A stretch of 13,306 nt of DNA from JACRGC01 sp035288785. GTDB taxonomy: Archaea > Micrarchaeota > Micrarchaeia > Norongarragalinales > SBBD01. Each line of letters starts with the position of its first letter. Within the stretch, counting starts at the first letter, position 1. Below, piece after piece: positions 7,672 to 13,306 of the stretch. The DNA lies in contig DATDZF010000032.1 of NCBI GenBank assembly GCA_035288785.1, positions 1 to 13,306 on the forward strand. Reading direction: 5' to 3'. The notes under the pieces were generated by a model that was given only the letters and a program-made list of their open reading frames with translations, made no database searches and was not told where the DNA came from. The translations under genes and the position numbers were made by a program.

Positions 7672-7764
7672 TATAGCGGTTAAGTAAAATAATGGAACTA
7701 TCAAATAAAACCGCTATATGAGAATAAGGCAACAAAAGTTCCAATAATTGCCTTATTCGCTATA
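7672..7764. repeat. Paired hairpins with complementary loops between convergent genes
   Basis: Hairpin 1 is a perfect 10-bp stem (7672-7681 with 7709-7718; TATAGCGGTT) with a 27-base loop. Hairpin 2 is a perfect 11-bp stem (7722-7732 with 7748-7758; GAATAAGGCAA) with a 15-base loop. TGGAACT (7693-7699) in loop 1 is complementary to AGTTCCA (7737-7743) in loop 2, allowing a 7-bp kissing interaction. CGCTATA occurs three times in one orientation or the other (7672-7678, 7712-7718, 7758-7764), so stem exchange is possible. It sits in the 225-base gap between two convergent genes. It could be a two-way terminator, a 3'-UTR element, a small RNA or a protein-binding site. The rest of the gap (7564-7671, 7765-7788) shows nothing else. 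Confidence 0.55.
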
Positions 7765-7788
7765 TTTCACCCCGATCCCGAATTCCCT

Positions 7789-8835
7789 TCATTCCAGGCA
7801 TGCGCCGCGGGTTGAAAATTCCGCTTTTACCCCCCGGATGCCGTTTTCCCTAAGCGCGCCAAGAATCCCCTCCGCTTCCTTATTGCGGCAATAAATGAGC
7901 GCAGCTCCGCCCCTTCCGCCAGCGCCGGTGAGTTTTCCTCCAAGGGCGCCAGAGCGGTTTGCAATATCGAGCGTTTCCTCAATGCCAATCGAGGAAACCC
8001 CCGCCTCCCTGAGGAGCGCATGGTTCTTGGTCAGCAATTTCCCAAGCCTTGCCGGATTGCCCTTTTCATGCATCTCTTTGCGTATATCCAAAACCAGTTC
8101 ATCGAAAGGGCTTGTTATTTCCAAACGCGCATCTTCCGAAAGCTCATGGGGCGCTTTTGGGATATTTTCCGTTTCTGCGAATTTCCTGATCATTCCTGCA
8201 GTTGTCACCGGCGTTTCGCCCGCCCTTAGCGTATTTGCGAGCAGGATGCATGTGCCCCTTGGCAAGGAAAGCCCCACCCCCTCGAAATCTAATTTTGATG
8301 TGCCATCGGCAAGGAAGCGCCTCCTGAATTCTAGCGGGCTGTCCGAAAGGACCGCCATTGCATCGACCCCAGATGGCCTGCCGCCATGCGCCACAGCTTC
8401 AAATGCCTGCATGGCTTCGAATAGGCGGGTTTTGGCTGGCTTAATTCCCAGCGCCCCATATATGCAAAGCGACATCGCAGCGGCAGTAGCAGCGGAGTGC
8501 CCAGTTCCTTTAGGGATGTTATTTTTGGATAAGGTGAGTGCTATCTTAAGTTCCCCTATATCCCTTTCCTCGGATTCCAGGACGAATTCAATGAGCCTTG
8601 CCTTGGCTCCAAACCAGCCATCGCTATCTTCGTAGCGGCCGTCAGGGAAATATTTGCCGCTGCCAACAATATCCTCGACGGAAATGCAGCCCTTCCCCTT
8701 CGGAGCATCGCTAACCTTGCACATGCAGCGTTTCCTGTTATCCAAGGGAGCTGCAAGCGCCAATCCCCCATAGACTACCGAATGTTCCCCAGCGATGATC
8801 GCCTTTGTTGGCGCGCTCGAATTAAAGGCACGCAT
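7789..8835 (-). CDS. mvk: Mevalonate kinase (GHMP family)
   Basis: This enzyme phosphorylates mevalonate to 5-phosphomevalonate with ATP, the first step of the lower mevalonate pathway, in the cytosol. The 348 residues fit archaeal mevalonate kinases. Motif 1 is AIIAGEHSVVYGG (12-24). Motif 2 is the phosphate loop IPKGTGHSAA (107-116). GGRPSGVDA (151-159) carries the expected catalytic Asp158, and KLTGAGGRGG (301-310) is the C-terminal glycine-rich motif. Oddity: as I recall the family consensus PxGxGLGSSAA, motif 2 is two residues shorter and has His-Ser in place of Ser-Ser. ATG 8835 lies just after GGGGAT/AAGGA, and a TTTAAA box lies 33-38 bases upstream. The gene is divergent from the HAD and pathway genes that supply the following steps. 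Another small-molecule GHMP kinase is less likely given this context. Confidence 0.88.
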   Translation of the reverse strand: MRAFNSSAPTKAIIAGEHSVVYGGLALAAPLDNRKRCMCKVSDAPKGKGCISVEDIVGSGKYFPDGRYEDSDGWFGAKARLIEFVLESEERDIGELKIALTLSKNNIPKGTGHSAATAAAMSLCIYGALGIKPAKTRLFEAMQAFEAVAHGGRPSGVDAMAVLSDSPLEFRRRFLADGTSKLDFEGVGLSLPRGTCILLANTLRAGETPVTTAGMIRKFAETENIPKAPHELSEDARLEITSPFDELVLDIRKEMHEKGNPARLGKLLTKNHALLREAGVSSIGIEETLDIANRSGALGGKLTGAGGRGGAALIYCRNKEAEGILGALRENGIRGVKAEFSTRGACLE

Positions 8836-8915
8836 TCCTTATCCCCATTTTGATTTGAATGATGTAATTTAAACCCCATTGCAGTTATCCTTCTTCCATT
8901 CGGGAAGGGGTATTT
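8836..8915. promoter_or_regulatory. Divergent promoter region with one shared TATA palindrome
   Basis: The 80 bases between the divergent mevalonate kinase and HAD genes contain a single clear TATA-like core, the self-complementary TTTAAA at 8868-8873. It lies 33-38 bases before the kinase start on the - strand and 43-48 bases before the HAD start on the + strand. GGGG and GGGAAGGGG ribosome-site candidates lie before the two start codons. One TATA serving both directions is inference. Confidence 0.4.
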
Positions 8916-9683
8916 ATGGGGGTCCTCATCTGGGATTTTGACGGAGTGATCGTGGATACGGTAAGGGAGTGCTACATCCTGACCCTGCGCACAATTGCAA
9001 AGCAAAGGCCCTATCTTGCCAGCGAGGCGGGGATAGAAAAATTCAGCCCCATCCCCTTTCGGGATTTTGAGACCTACCGCTCCAAGTCCGTGAATGCCGC
9101 GGATTTCTTTGCCAATTACATCCTGCACATGGCAGGGAAGGAATTGAATGAGGAAAATCTGGAGATGGTTACGGAAAAGCACCGGCCATTCCTGAAAAAA
9201 ATGGATGTGGCCTTCTATGAGGAAAGGGAAAAACTGATGAATGAGGATAAGGATGCCTATTTCCGGACTCTCAAGGTCTACAAGGGGATCCCTGAGGTAT
9301 TGGGGGCGCTGTCCGGGCTTGGGATCAGGCATGCGATCATGAGCGCCAGGGATTCGCATTCGATAAGGCAGATTTTAGCGCACTTCAAATTGCTTAGCCA
9401 CTTCGAGTTCATCATCGGCCACGAGGTGAACAAGGGAGATAGGCACGTGAAAGGCAAGCAGATTTCACTTTTGAAAAGGCACTTTGCAGGCATGCAAGGC
9501 CCGATCCCCGATACATCGATCGAGTATTTCTTCATTGACGACATCCCGTTCAACCTAAGGAAGGTTGCAGGCGAAACGGAATTGCTATTCGCGGGCTGGG
9601 GATATGGCAAATTGGAGGAGGGGTATGTGGAAGCTAAAAAGGTTAAAAAGCCAGGATCGCTATTAACCATGTTTCGCGCCTGA
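8916..9683 (+). CDS. HAD-superfamily phosphatase
   Basis: A 255-residue haloacid-dehalogenase-fold hydrolase of the phosphoglycolate phosphatase-like type. Motif I is WDFDGVIVDT with the nucleophile Asp7 and acid/base Asp9. An alpha-helical cap domain follows (about 16-110). Motif II is IMSARDS with Ser143, a lysine-rich stretch HVKGK (about 176-180) supplies motif III, and motif IV is FFIDDIPFN with Asp208/Asp209 for Mg2+. The set of catalytic residues is complete, so an active phosphatase is likely. ATG 8916 follows GGGAAGGGG. It is the first gene of the strand carrying the decarboxylase, phosphomevalonate kinase and isomerase, with under 20 bases to the decarboxylase. The substrate is unknown; an isoprenoid or mevalonate phosphate is a context-based guess. 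Confidence 0.85.
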   Translation: MGVLIWDFDGVIVDTVRECYILTLRTIAKQRPYLASEAGIEKFSPIPFRDFETYRSKSVNAADFFANYILHMAGKELNEENLEMVTEKHRPFLKKMDVAFYEEREKLMNEDKDAYFRTLKVYKGIPEVLGALSGLGIRHAIMSARDSHSIRQILAHFKLLSHFEFIIGHEVNKGDRHVKGKQISLLKRHFAGMQGPIPDTSIEYFFIDDIPFNLRKVAGETELLFAGWGYGKLEEGYVEAKKVKKPGSLLTMFRA

Positions 9684-9702
9684 TGGCGCATTGGTGCCCG
9701 TT

Positions 9703-10698
9703 ATGGTATTCAAAGCAAAGGCGCTTGCCACCCCGAACATCGCGGTCGTCAAGTATTGGGGGAAGCGCGATGAGGCATTGATATTGCCGTGCAACAGCTC
9801 CCTTAGCTTCACGATGGATGAGCAGCTCAAAACCATAACGGATATTGAGTTCGACAAAGCAATCAAGGAAACGACCCTCCATTTGGATGGTAAAATAATA
9901 ACCGGAAGCGAACTTGACGGCGTAAAAAAAATATTCTCTTTCCTGGCCGATAAATACGATGTGAAGCTGAACGCTGCCATCACCTCCAAAAATTATTTCC
10001 CTACGGCGGCGGGCATGGCTTCATCAGCCTCCGGCCATGCCGCCCTTGCGGTTGCGATAAATGGCGCTCTTGGGCTTGGCCTATCCGGGAAGGAATTATC
10101 CATCTTAGCGCGCTTGGGGTCTGGTTCTGCCTGCCGTTCCGTATTTGGTGGCTTTGTTGAATGGCAAAAAGGGGAGAAGGCGGACGGATCCGACTCATTT
10201 GCAATGCAGCTCGCAGATGAAGGCTTCTGGCCGCAGCTAAGGAATGTGATTGCGGTTGTGGACGGCGAAAAAAAGAAGGTTTCCTCAAGGGCGGGAATGA
10301 GGGAAACGGTTGCTACCTCGCAATTGTTCAAGGAAAGGATGAGGGAAATCGAAGGCACAATTGCGAAAATGAAAAAAGCGGTTTTGGCGCGCGATTTTGG
10401 ATCATTTGCAAACCTTACCATGGATGACAGCGATAGCATGCACGCAACCATGGCGGATACGAAGCCCCCGATCATTTACCTGAATGAAACGAGCAGGAGG
10501 ATTATTGCGGAAGTTGGAAGGCTCAATTCCAAAGGGGACGGCACAATCTGCGGCTATACCTTTGATGCGGGCCCTAACGCCCATATTTATGCCTTAGAGG
10601 GTAATGTTGCAAAAGTTGAGAAAATGCTCCTTGGAATCCCCGGAATCAGCCGAACAATCGTATGCAAGATCGGGGCTGGTCCAAGGTTATTGGAATGA
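9703..10698 (+). CDS. mvaD: Diphosphomevalonate decarboxylase
   Basis: ATP-dependent decarboxylation of 5-diphosphomevalonate to isopentenyl diphosphate. The 331 residues match the family. Conserved blocks: NIAVVKYWGKRD (12-23), LPCNSSLSFT, the phosphate loop FPTAAGMASSASG, GSGSACRSVFGGFVEW with the catalytic Arg145, MHATMADTKPP, and YTFDAGPNAH with the catalytic Asp288. These residues favour a true decarboxylase over the related mevalonate 3-kinase, which lacks the Asp. A phosphomevalonate decarboxylase of the haloarchaeal kind is harder to exclude from sequence, but the neighbouring phosphomevalonate kinase supports the diphosphate substrate. The ATG at 9703 is chosen over upstream TTG 9691 and GTG 9694 because the conserved N-terminus starts near it and GGTG at 9693-9696 gives normal spacing. 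Confidence 0.92.
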   Translation: MVFKAKALATPNIAVVKYWGKRDEALILPCNSSLSFTMDEQLKTITDIEFDKAIKETTLHLDGKIITGSELDGVKKIFSFLADKYDVKLNAAITSKNYFPTAAGMASSASGHAALAVAINGALGLGLSGKELSILARLGSGSACRSVFGGFVEWQKGEKADGSDSFAMQLADEGFWPQLRNVIAVVDGEKKKVSSRAGMRETVATSQLFKERMREIEGTIAKMKKAVLARDFGSFANLTMDDSDSMHATMADTKPPIIYLNETSRRIIAEVGRLNSKGDGTICGYTFDAGPNAHIYALEGNVAKVEKMLLGIPGISRTIVCKIGAGPRLLE

Positions 10699-10746
10699 GG
10701 CTGTCGGAAAAATGGGGGGCAAACGCAACATGCGGGACGGGGCAAT

Positions 10747-10773
10747 ATGCCGCCATCTTCCGGCATCTTTTTT
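10747..10773 (+). terminator. Hairpin plus T6, terminator-like element inside the pathway cluster
   Basis: ATGCCG (10747-10752) and CGGCAT (10761-10766) form a 6-bp stem with an 8-base loop, followed at once by C and six T. It lies in the 90-base gap between decarboxylase and phosphomevalonate kinase, 15 bases before the next ATG. It could end or attenuate the upstream transcript. The remainder of the gap (10699-10746) shows no other signal. Confidence 0.4.
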
Positions 10774-10788
10774 AGCAAATGAAAATTT

Positions 10789-12027
10789 ATGAAAACGTTT
10801 TGCGCATCCGCGCCAGGAAAGGTTTTGTGGCTTGGAGGGTATTCGGTACTTGAGAAGGGAAATCTCTCCTATGTAACTGCCATGGATGGGCGCGTGTTTT
10901 GCCTTGCCCGGCCCCTTGCGGGAAAGGGCATCAAGCTGAAGAGCGCCCAGTTCGGAATCAATCTGGAAGGGATTGTGCAGGGGCGCGCCATCAAATTAAA
11001 GGCCGCATCCAAGCAATCGAGGGAAAGTGGCCGCTTTCTCATCGCAGCGGCAAATAACTGCCTGAAATACCTATCTGCGAAAAAAATCCGGAACGGGGGA
11101 TTTGCGCTTTCTGTTGCCAACGATGCCGCATTCGGCACGCCCCTGCGCAAGACGGGCCTTGGGAGCTCGGCTGCAGCAACGGTTGCGGTAGTCACGGCGA
11201 TCCTTGGCAGCGCTGGAGTGGATGTTTTAGGGGGGCGCGGCAGGATTGCGGTGCACAACCTTTCACAGCTTTCGCATTCGCAGGCCCAAGGGAAGGTGGG
11301 GAGCGGGTTTGATGTTGCGGCAGCAGTTTTCGGGCCCATTGAATATTCGAGATACTCGCCAGAAATGGTGGTCAGGGCGCTGGCCGCAACGGGGAAAAAA
11401 TTTGCTGCGCTGATGGAAGGGACTTGGGATTACCAAATCTTTCCCTTGGGCATGCCGCAGATGTTCGTCCCCCTGCTTGCATATACCGGCACATCCGCCT
11501 CCACCTCTGAATTTGTGGTGAAAATTTCAAAATTCAAGGAAAAAAAGAGGAAGGCATACGCGGGCTTGCTTTCTGAGATTAACGAATCCGTAAAAGCCGC
11601 GTGCCTTGCATTGGAGGAGTTGCGGGCCCTCGAGGCGGAAATTGGGCGGGAGGAATTCGCGGTCGCCGCCAGGAGGGGTGAGGGCGCATTTGAAAGGTTC
11701 CGCCACTCCATGCAGGATGCGCGATTGCTTACAAAGAAGCTCGGGGAGCTTGCGGGCGCGGAAATTGAGGGCAAGGCGCATACCGCGCTTATACAGGAAT
11801 CGATGCAGCATGGCGCATATGTGTGCCGGCTCCCGGGCGCTGGCGGAGGGGATTCCATTGCGGCCATCTGCCTTGCAAAATACGATGCGAAAAAGCTTGC
11901 GGATTATTGGAAAGGCAGGGGGCTTAGGGTGCTGGAGGCGGATTTTGACCTTGAAGGCGCAAGGAAAGAGCCGCCCGAGGCGTTTTTGAAATTCGAAAGG
12001 GAAGCTTTTAATAAACGAAAAAAGTAA
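10789..12027 (+). CDS. pmk: Phosphomevalonate kinase, ERG8 (GHMP) type
   Basis: This enzyme phosphorylates 5-phosphomevalonate to 5-diphosphomevalonate with ATP. The 412 residues are of fungal/Sulfolobus ERG8 style, not the unrelated animal PMVK. Key blocks: SAPGKVLWLGGYSVL (7-21), the phosphate loop KTGLGSSAAAT (121-131), HNLSQLSHSQAQGKVGSGFDVAAAVFG (156-182) with catalytic-site Lys169 and Asp175, GTWDY (211-215), TGTSAS, and LPGAGGGDS (348-356). A Lys/Arg/Glu-rich helix lies at about 245-330. The ATG at 10789 follows an AT-rich stretch without a Shine-Dalgarno sequence, so the leader is short or the gene depends on its neighbour for initiation. It sits between the decarboxylase that uses its product and the isomerase (20 bases downstream). 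Among archaea this enzyme is known mainly from Sulfolobales, so its presence is informative about the pathway variant. Confidence 0.92.
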   Translation: MKTFCASAPGKVLWLGGYSVLEKGNLSYVTAMDGRVFCLARPLAGKGIKLKSAQFGINLEGIVQGRAIKLKAASKQSRESGRFLIAAANNCLKYLSAKKIRNGGFALSVANDAAFGTPLRKTGLGSSAAATVAVVTAILGSAGVDVLGGRGRIAVHNLSQLSHSQAQGKVGSGFDVAAAVFGPIEYSRYSPEMVVRALAATGKKFAALMEGTWDYQIFPLGMPQMFVPLLAYTGTSASTSEFVVKISKFKEKKRKAYAGLLSEINESVKAACLALEELRALEAEIGREEFAVAARRGEGAFERFRHSMQDARLLTKKLGELAGAEIEGKAHTALIQESMQHGAYVCRLPGAGGGDSIAAICLAKYDAKKLADYWKGRGLRVLEADFDLEGARKEPPEAFLKFEREAFNKRKK

Positions 12028-12047
12028 TCTTCTAATGGGGGGAAAAG

Positions 12048-13175
12048 ATGGGAATAGAAACGAGGAAAATGCAGCACGTTGATATTGCGCTAAGGCAAAA
12101 GATCGAGACGACGAGGAAGGGCGGCTTTGAGGACATCGAGTTTGTGCATTACTCCCTTCCCGAGATCAATTTTAGCGATGTTGACCTGTCCGCCTCATTC
12201 CTAAAGAGGAAATTTGCTGCGCCCCTGATGATCGTATCCATGACCGGCGGGTTTGCGGAAGCGGAGAAGATAAACAAGCAGCTGGCGCTTGCTGCGGAAA
12301 AGGAGAACATCCCCCTCGGGCTTGGCTCGCAGCGGGTGATGCTGGAAAAGCCCGGGATGAAACGGACCTTCATGGTGCGCGATGTTGCCCCGAAAGTGTT
12401 CCTGGCGGGGAATATCGGCGCTGTGCAGCTTCAAAACTATTCGAAAAAGCAAATTGAATCGCTCGTTTCATCAATTGAGGCAAATGCGCTTTGCATCCAC
12501 CTGAATCCCATGCAGGAGGCGGTCCAGCTCGAGGGTGACAAGAATTGGAAGGGCGCACTTTTGCAGATAGGAAAAGTTTGCGATTACCTTGATGTGCCGG
12601 TGATTGCAAAGGAAACCGGCGCGGGGATAAACGGGGAGGTCGCAAAACAATTGGAAGATGCCGGGGTTTCCGCAATTGATGTTTCCGGAGTAGGTGGCAC
12701 GTCGTGGAGCGCAATTGAGCTTTACAGGAAAGATGCAAAAGCAGGCGCGGCATTTTGGAACTGGGGGAACACTACTGCTAAGTGCCTTATGGAATGCTCG
12801 GAATGCGTGGATGTGCAGTTGATTGCCTCCGGGGGCGTGCGCTCGGGCCTTGATGTTGCCAAATCAATTAGATTAGGCGCAACCATGGCTGGAGCCGGCC
12901 TTCCGTTCATAAAGGCGCAGAATTCCGGCGGGGTTGCGGGCATCCGGAAGGAAATCCAATTGTGGAAGGAGGAGCTCCAAATTGCAATGTTCCTGACGCG
13001 GAGCAAAACCCTTGCAGACCTGAGGAAGGCGAAGCTGCAAGATGGGTGCTGCGGTGAGGATGAATGCTGCCGCTGGAAAAGCGAGTGCTGCAAGGGAAGG
13101 GATTGCGGCGATGCTGACTGCAAGGATGGAAAATGCTGGAAGGGCGGCAAATCAGGGAACGATTGCAAGTGTTGA
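12048..13175 (+). CDS. fni: Type 2 isopentenyl-diphosphate isomerase with a cysteine-rich C-terminal tail
   Basis: FMN- and Mg-dependent interconversion of IPP and DMAPP, a TIM-barrel flavoenzyme. Family motifs: RKMQH (6-10), MTGG (65-68), GLGSQR, GNIGAVQ, HLNPMQE (151-157, with Gln156/Glu157 in the active site), KETGAG (188-193), DVSGVGGTSW, SGGVRSGLDVAKS and GAGLPF, then the terminal MFLTRSKTLADLR helix. GGGGGGAA at 12036-12043 is a strong ribosome site for ATG 12048. The expected short C-terminal segment is replaced by about 44 residues (332-375) with 11 cysteines, spaced CC-x4-CC-x5-CC-x4-C-x4-C-x4-C-x9-C-x-C and rich in Lys/Asp/Glu. The enzyme core is complete, so normal activity is expected; the tail is listed separately. 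Confidence 0.94.
   Translation: MGIETRKMQHVDIALRQKIETTRKGGFEDIEFVHYSLPEINFSDVDLSASFLKRKFAAPLMIVSMTGGFAEAEKINKQLALAAEKENIPLGLGSQRVMLEKPGMKRTFMVRDVAPKVFLAGNIGAVQLQNYSKKQIESLVSSIEANALCIHLNPMQEAVQLEGDKNWKGALLQIGKVCDYLDVPVIAKETGAGINGEVAKQLEDAGVSAIDVSGVGGTSWSAIELYRKDAKAGAAFWNWGNTTAKCLMECSECVDVQLIASGGVRSGLDVAKSIRLGATMAGAGLPFIKAQNSGGVAGIRKEIQLWKEELQIAMFLTRSKTLADLRKAKLQDGCCGEDECCRWKSECCKGRDCGDADCKDGKCWKGGKSGNDCKC
13041..13172 (+). other. Cysteine-rich (metallothionein-like) tail of the IPP isomerase
   Basis: Residues 332-375 of the isomerase contain 11 cysteines in 44 positions, with three CC pairs near the start and CKC at the end, and nearly balanced acidic and basic residues. The reading frame is continuous with the enzyme and the composition (many TGC/TGT codons) is unlike the rest of the gene. 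The pattern suggests binding of soft metals (Zn, Cu, Fe-S) or redox-active thiols. It does not match a zinc ribbon or ferredoxin spacing that I know. Confidence 0.75.
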
Positions 13176-13193
13176 TTTGCTAAGTTGGCGGGC

Positions 13194-13215
13194 CGTTTTC
13201 TGATTTTATTTTATT
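13194..13215 (+). terminator. T-rich tract after the isomerase gene
   Basis: GTTTTCTGATTTTATTTTATT lies about 20 bases after the isomerase stop codon. It fits an archaeal U-rich terminator. The TTTATTTTATT part could also act as a TATA element for the structured RNA candidate that follows. Confidence 0.4.
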
Positions 13216-13220
13216 CACAG

Positions 13221-13306
13221 GGCTAATTAGGAAGGGTGGGCTTCCGAGGGTATCGTGAAGGGAACCTTCGCGATGAGTAGCCTTGAAGGCTACGAAAGCC
13301 AGGGAA
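13221..13306 (+). ncRNA. Candidate structured RNA, 5' part, runs off the window
   Basis: Three consecutive hairpins: 13230-13234 with 13241-13245 (5 bp, GGAAG/CTTCC); 13252-13261 with 13265-13274 (10 bp including one G-U, loop GAA); and 13277-13283 with 13287-13293 (7 bp, GTAGCCT/AGGCTAC). No open reading frame of note covers the region. It lacks the RNase P GAGGAAAGTCC-like core and archaeal SRP or 5S rRNA signatures in the part visible. A T/A-rich possible TATA element is upstream at about 13204-13214. Identity unknown; it may also be a 5' leader of a gene beyond the window. Confidence 0.35.

Noticed and set aside
7523..7744. 73-codon - strand frame over the convergent gap
   Set aside because: It crosses the hairpin element and the 3' end of the membrane protein gene, has no ribosome site that I can see and no plausible protein character.
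7895..8635. 246-codon + strand open frame
   Set aside because: It lies antisense within the well-supported mevalonate kinase, has a low-complexity Ser/Pro/Ala composition typical of an antisense shadow, and matches no family.
13221..13306. Assignment of the edge RNA to RNase P, SRP RNA, 5S rRNA or a tRNA
   Set aside because: None of the core sequence motifs of these RNAs is present in the visible part, so it was left unassigned.
1..13306. CRISPR array, insertion sequence or prophage
   Set aside because: No regularly spaced repeats, transposase, integrase, terminal inverted repeats or phage structural genes were seen on either strand.

Overview
The window looks archaeal, probably from an uncultivated small-genome lineage (DPANN-like; this placement is inference). 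Reasons: TATA-like boxes sit at archaeal spacing before several genes, at least one promoter is placed for a leaderless mRNA, T-rich tracts follow genes, there is a run of secreted proteins very rich in N-X-S/T sequons with CARDB/NEW3-like and LamG-like domains, and the isoprenoid genes include an ERG8-type phosphomevalonate kinase and a type 2 (flavin) IPP isomerase. No rRNA, tRNA, insertion sequence or CRISPR array was seen. No stretch longer than about 300 bases is without a gene.

Left part (1-5887, + strand): four cell-envelope genes, most with their own promoter or T-rich terminator. They are (i) the 3' part of a large LamG-containing surface protein whose start lies outside the window, (ii) a 200-residue membrane-anchored protein that is essentially a stand-alone copy of the C-terminal six-cysteine module of (i), (iii) a single-span anchored protein of unknown function, and (iv) a type I membrane protein with CARDB-like and NEW3-like domains, a glycosylation-type linker and a C-terminal membrane span. 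Together they look like surface or S-layer-associated components.

Middle part (5888-7788): a MinD/ParA-type ATPase with a possible amphipathic membrane-targeting C-terminus, translationally coupled to a seven-span membrane protein of unknown function. The pair converges on the next block. The 225-base convergent gap holds an unusual pair of hairpins with complementary loops.

Right part (7789-13175): a lower mevalonate pathway cluster. Mevalonate kinase is on the - strand. Divergent from it, sharing an 80-base promoter region, are a HAD-family phosphatase, diphosphomevalonate decarboxylase, ERG8-type phosphomevalonate kinase and type 2 IPP isomerase on the + strand. The four pathway enzymes convert mevalonate to IPP and DMAPP by the classical route, which among archaea is known mainly from Sulfolobales; most archaea use alternative routes. 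The isomerase ends in a 44-residue tail with 11 cysteines, the most unusual protein feature in the window.

Right edge (13176-13306): a T-rich tract, then three consecutive hairpins that look like the 5' part of a structured RNA. I cannot assign it to a known family.
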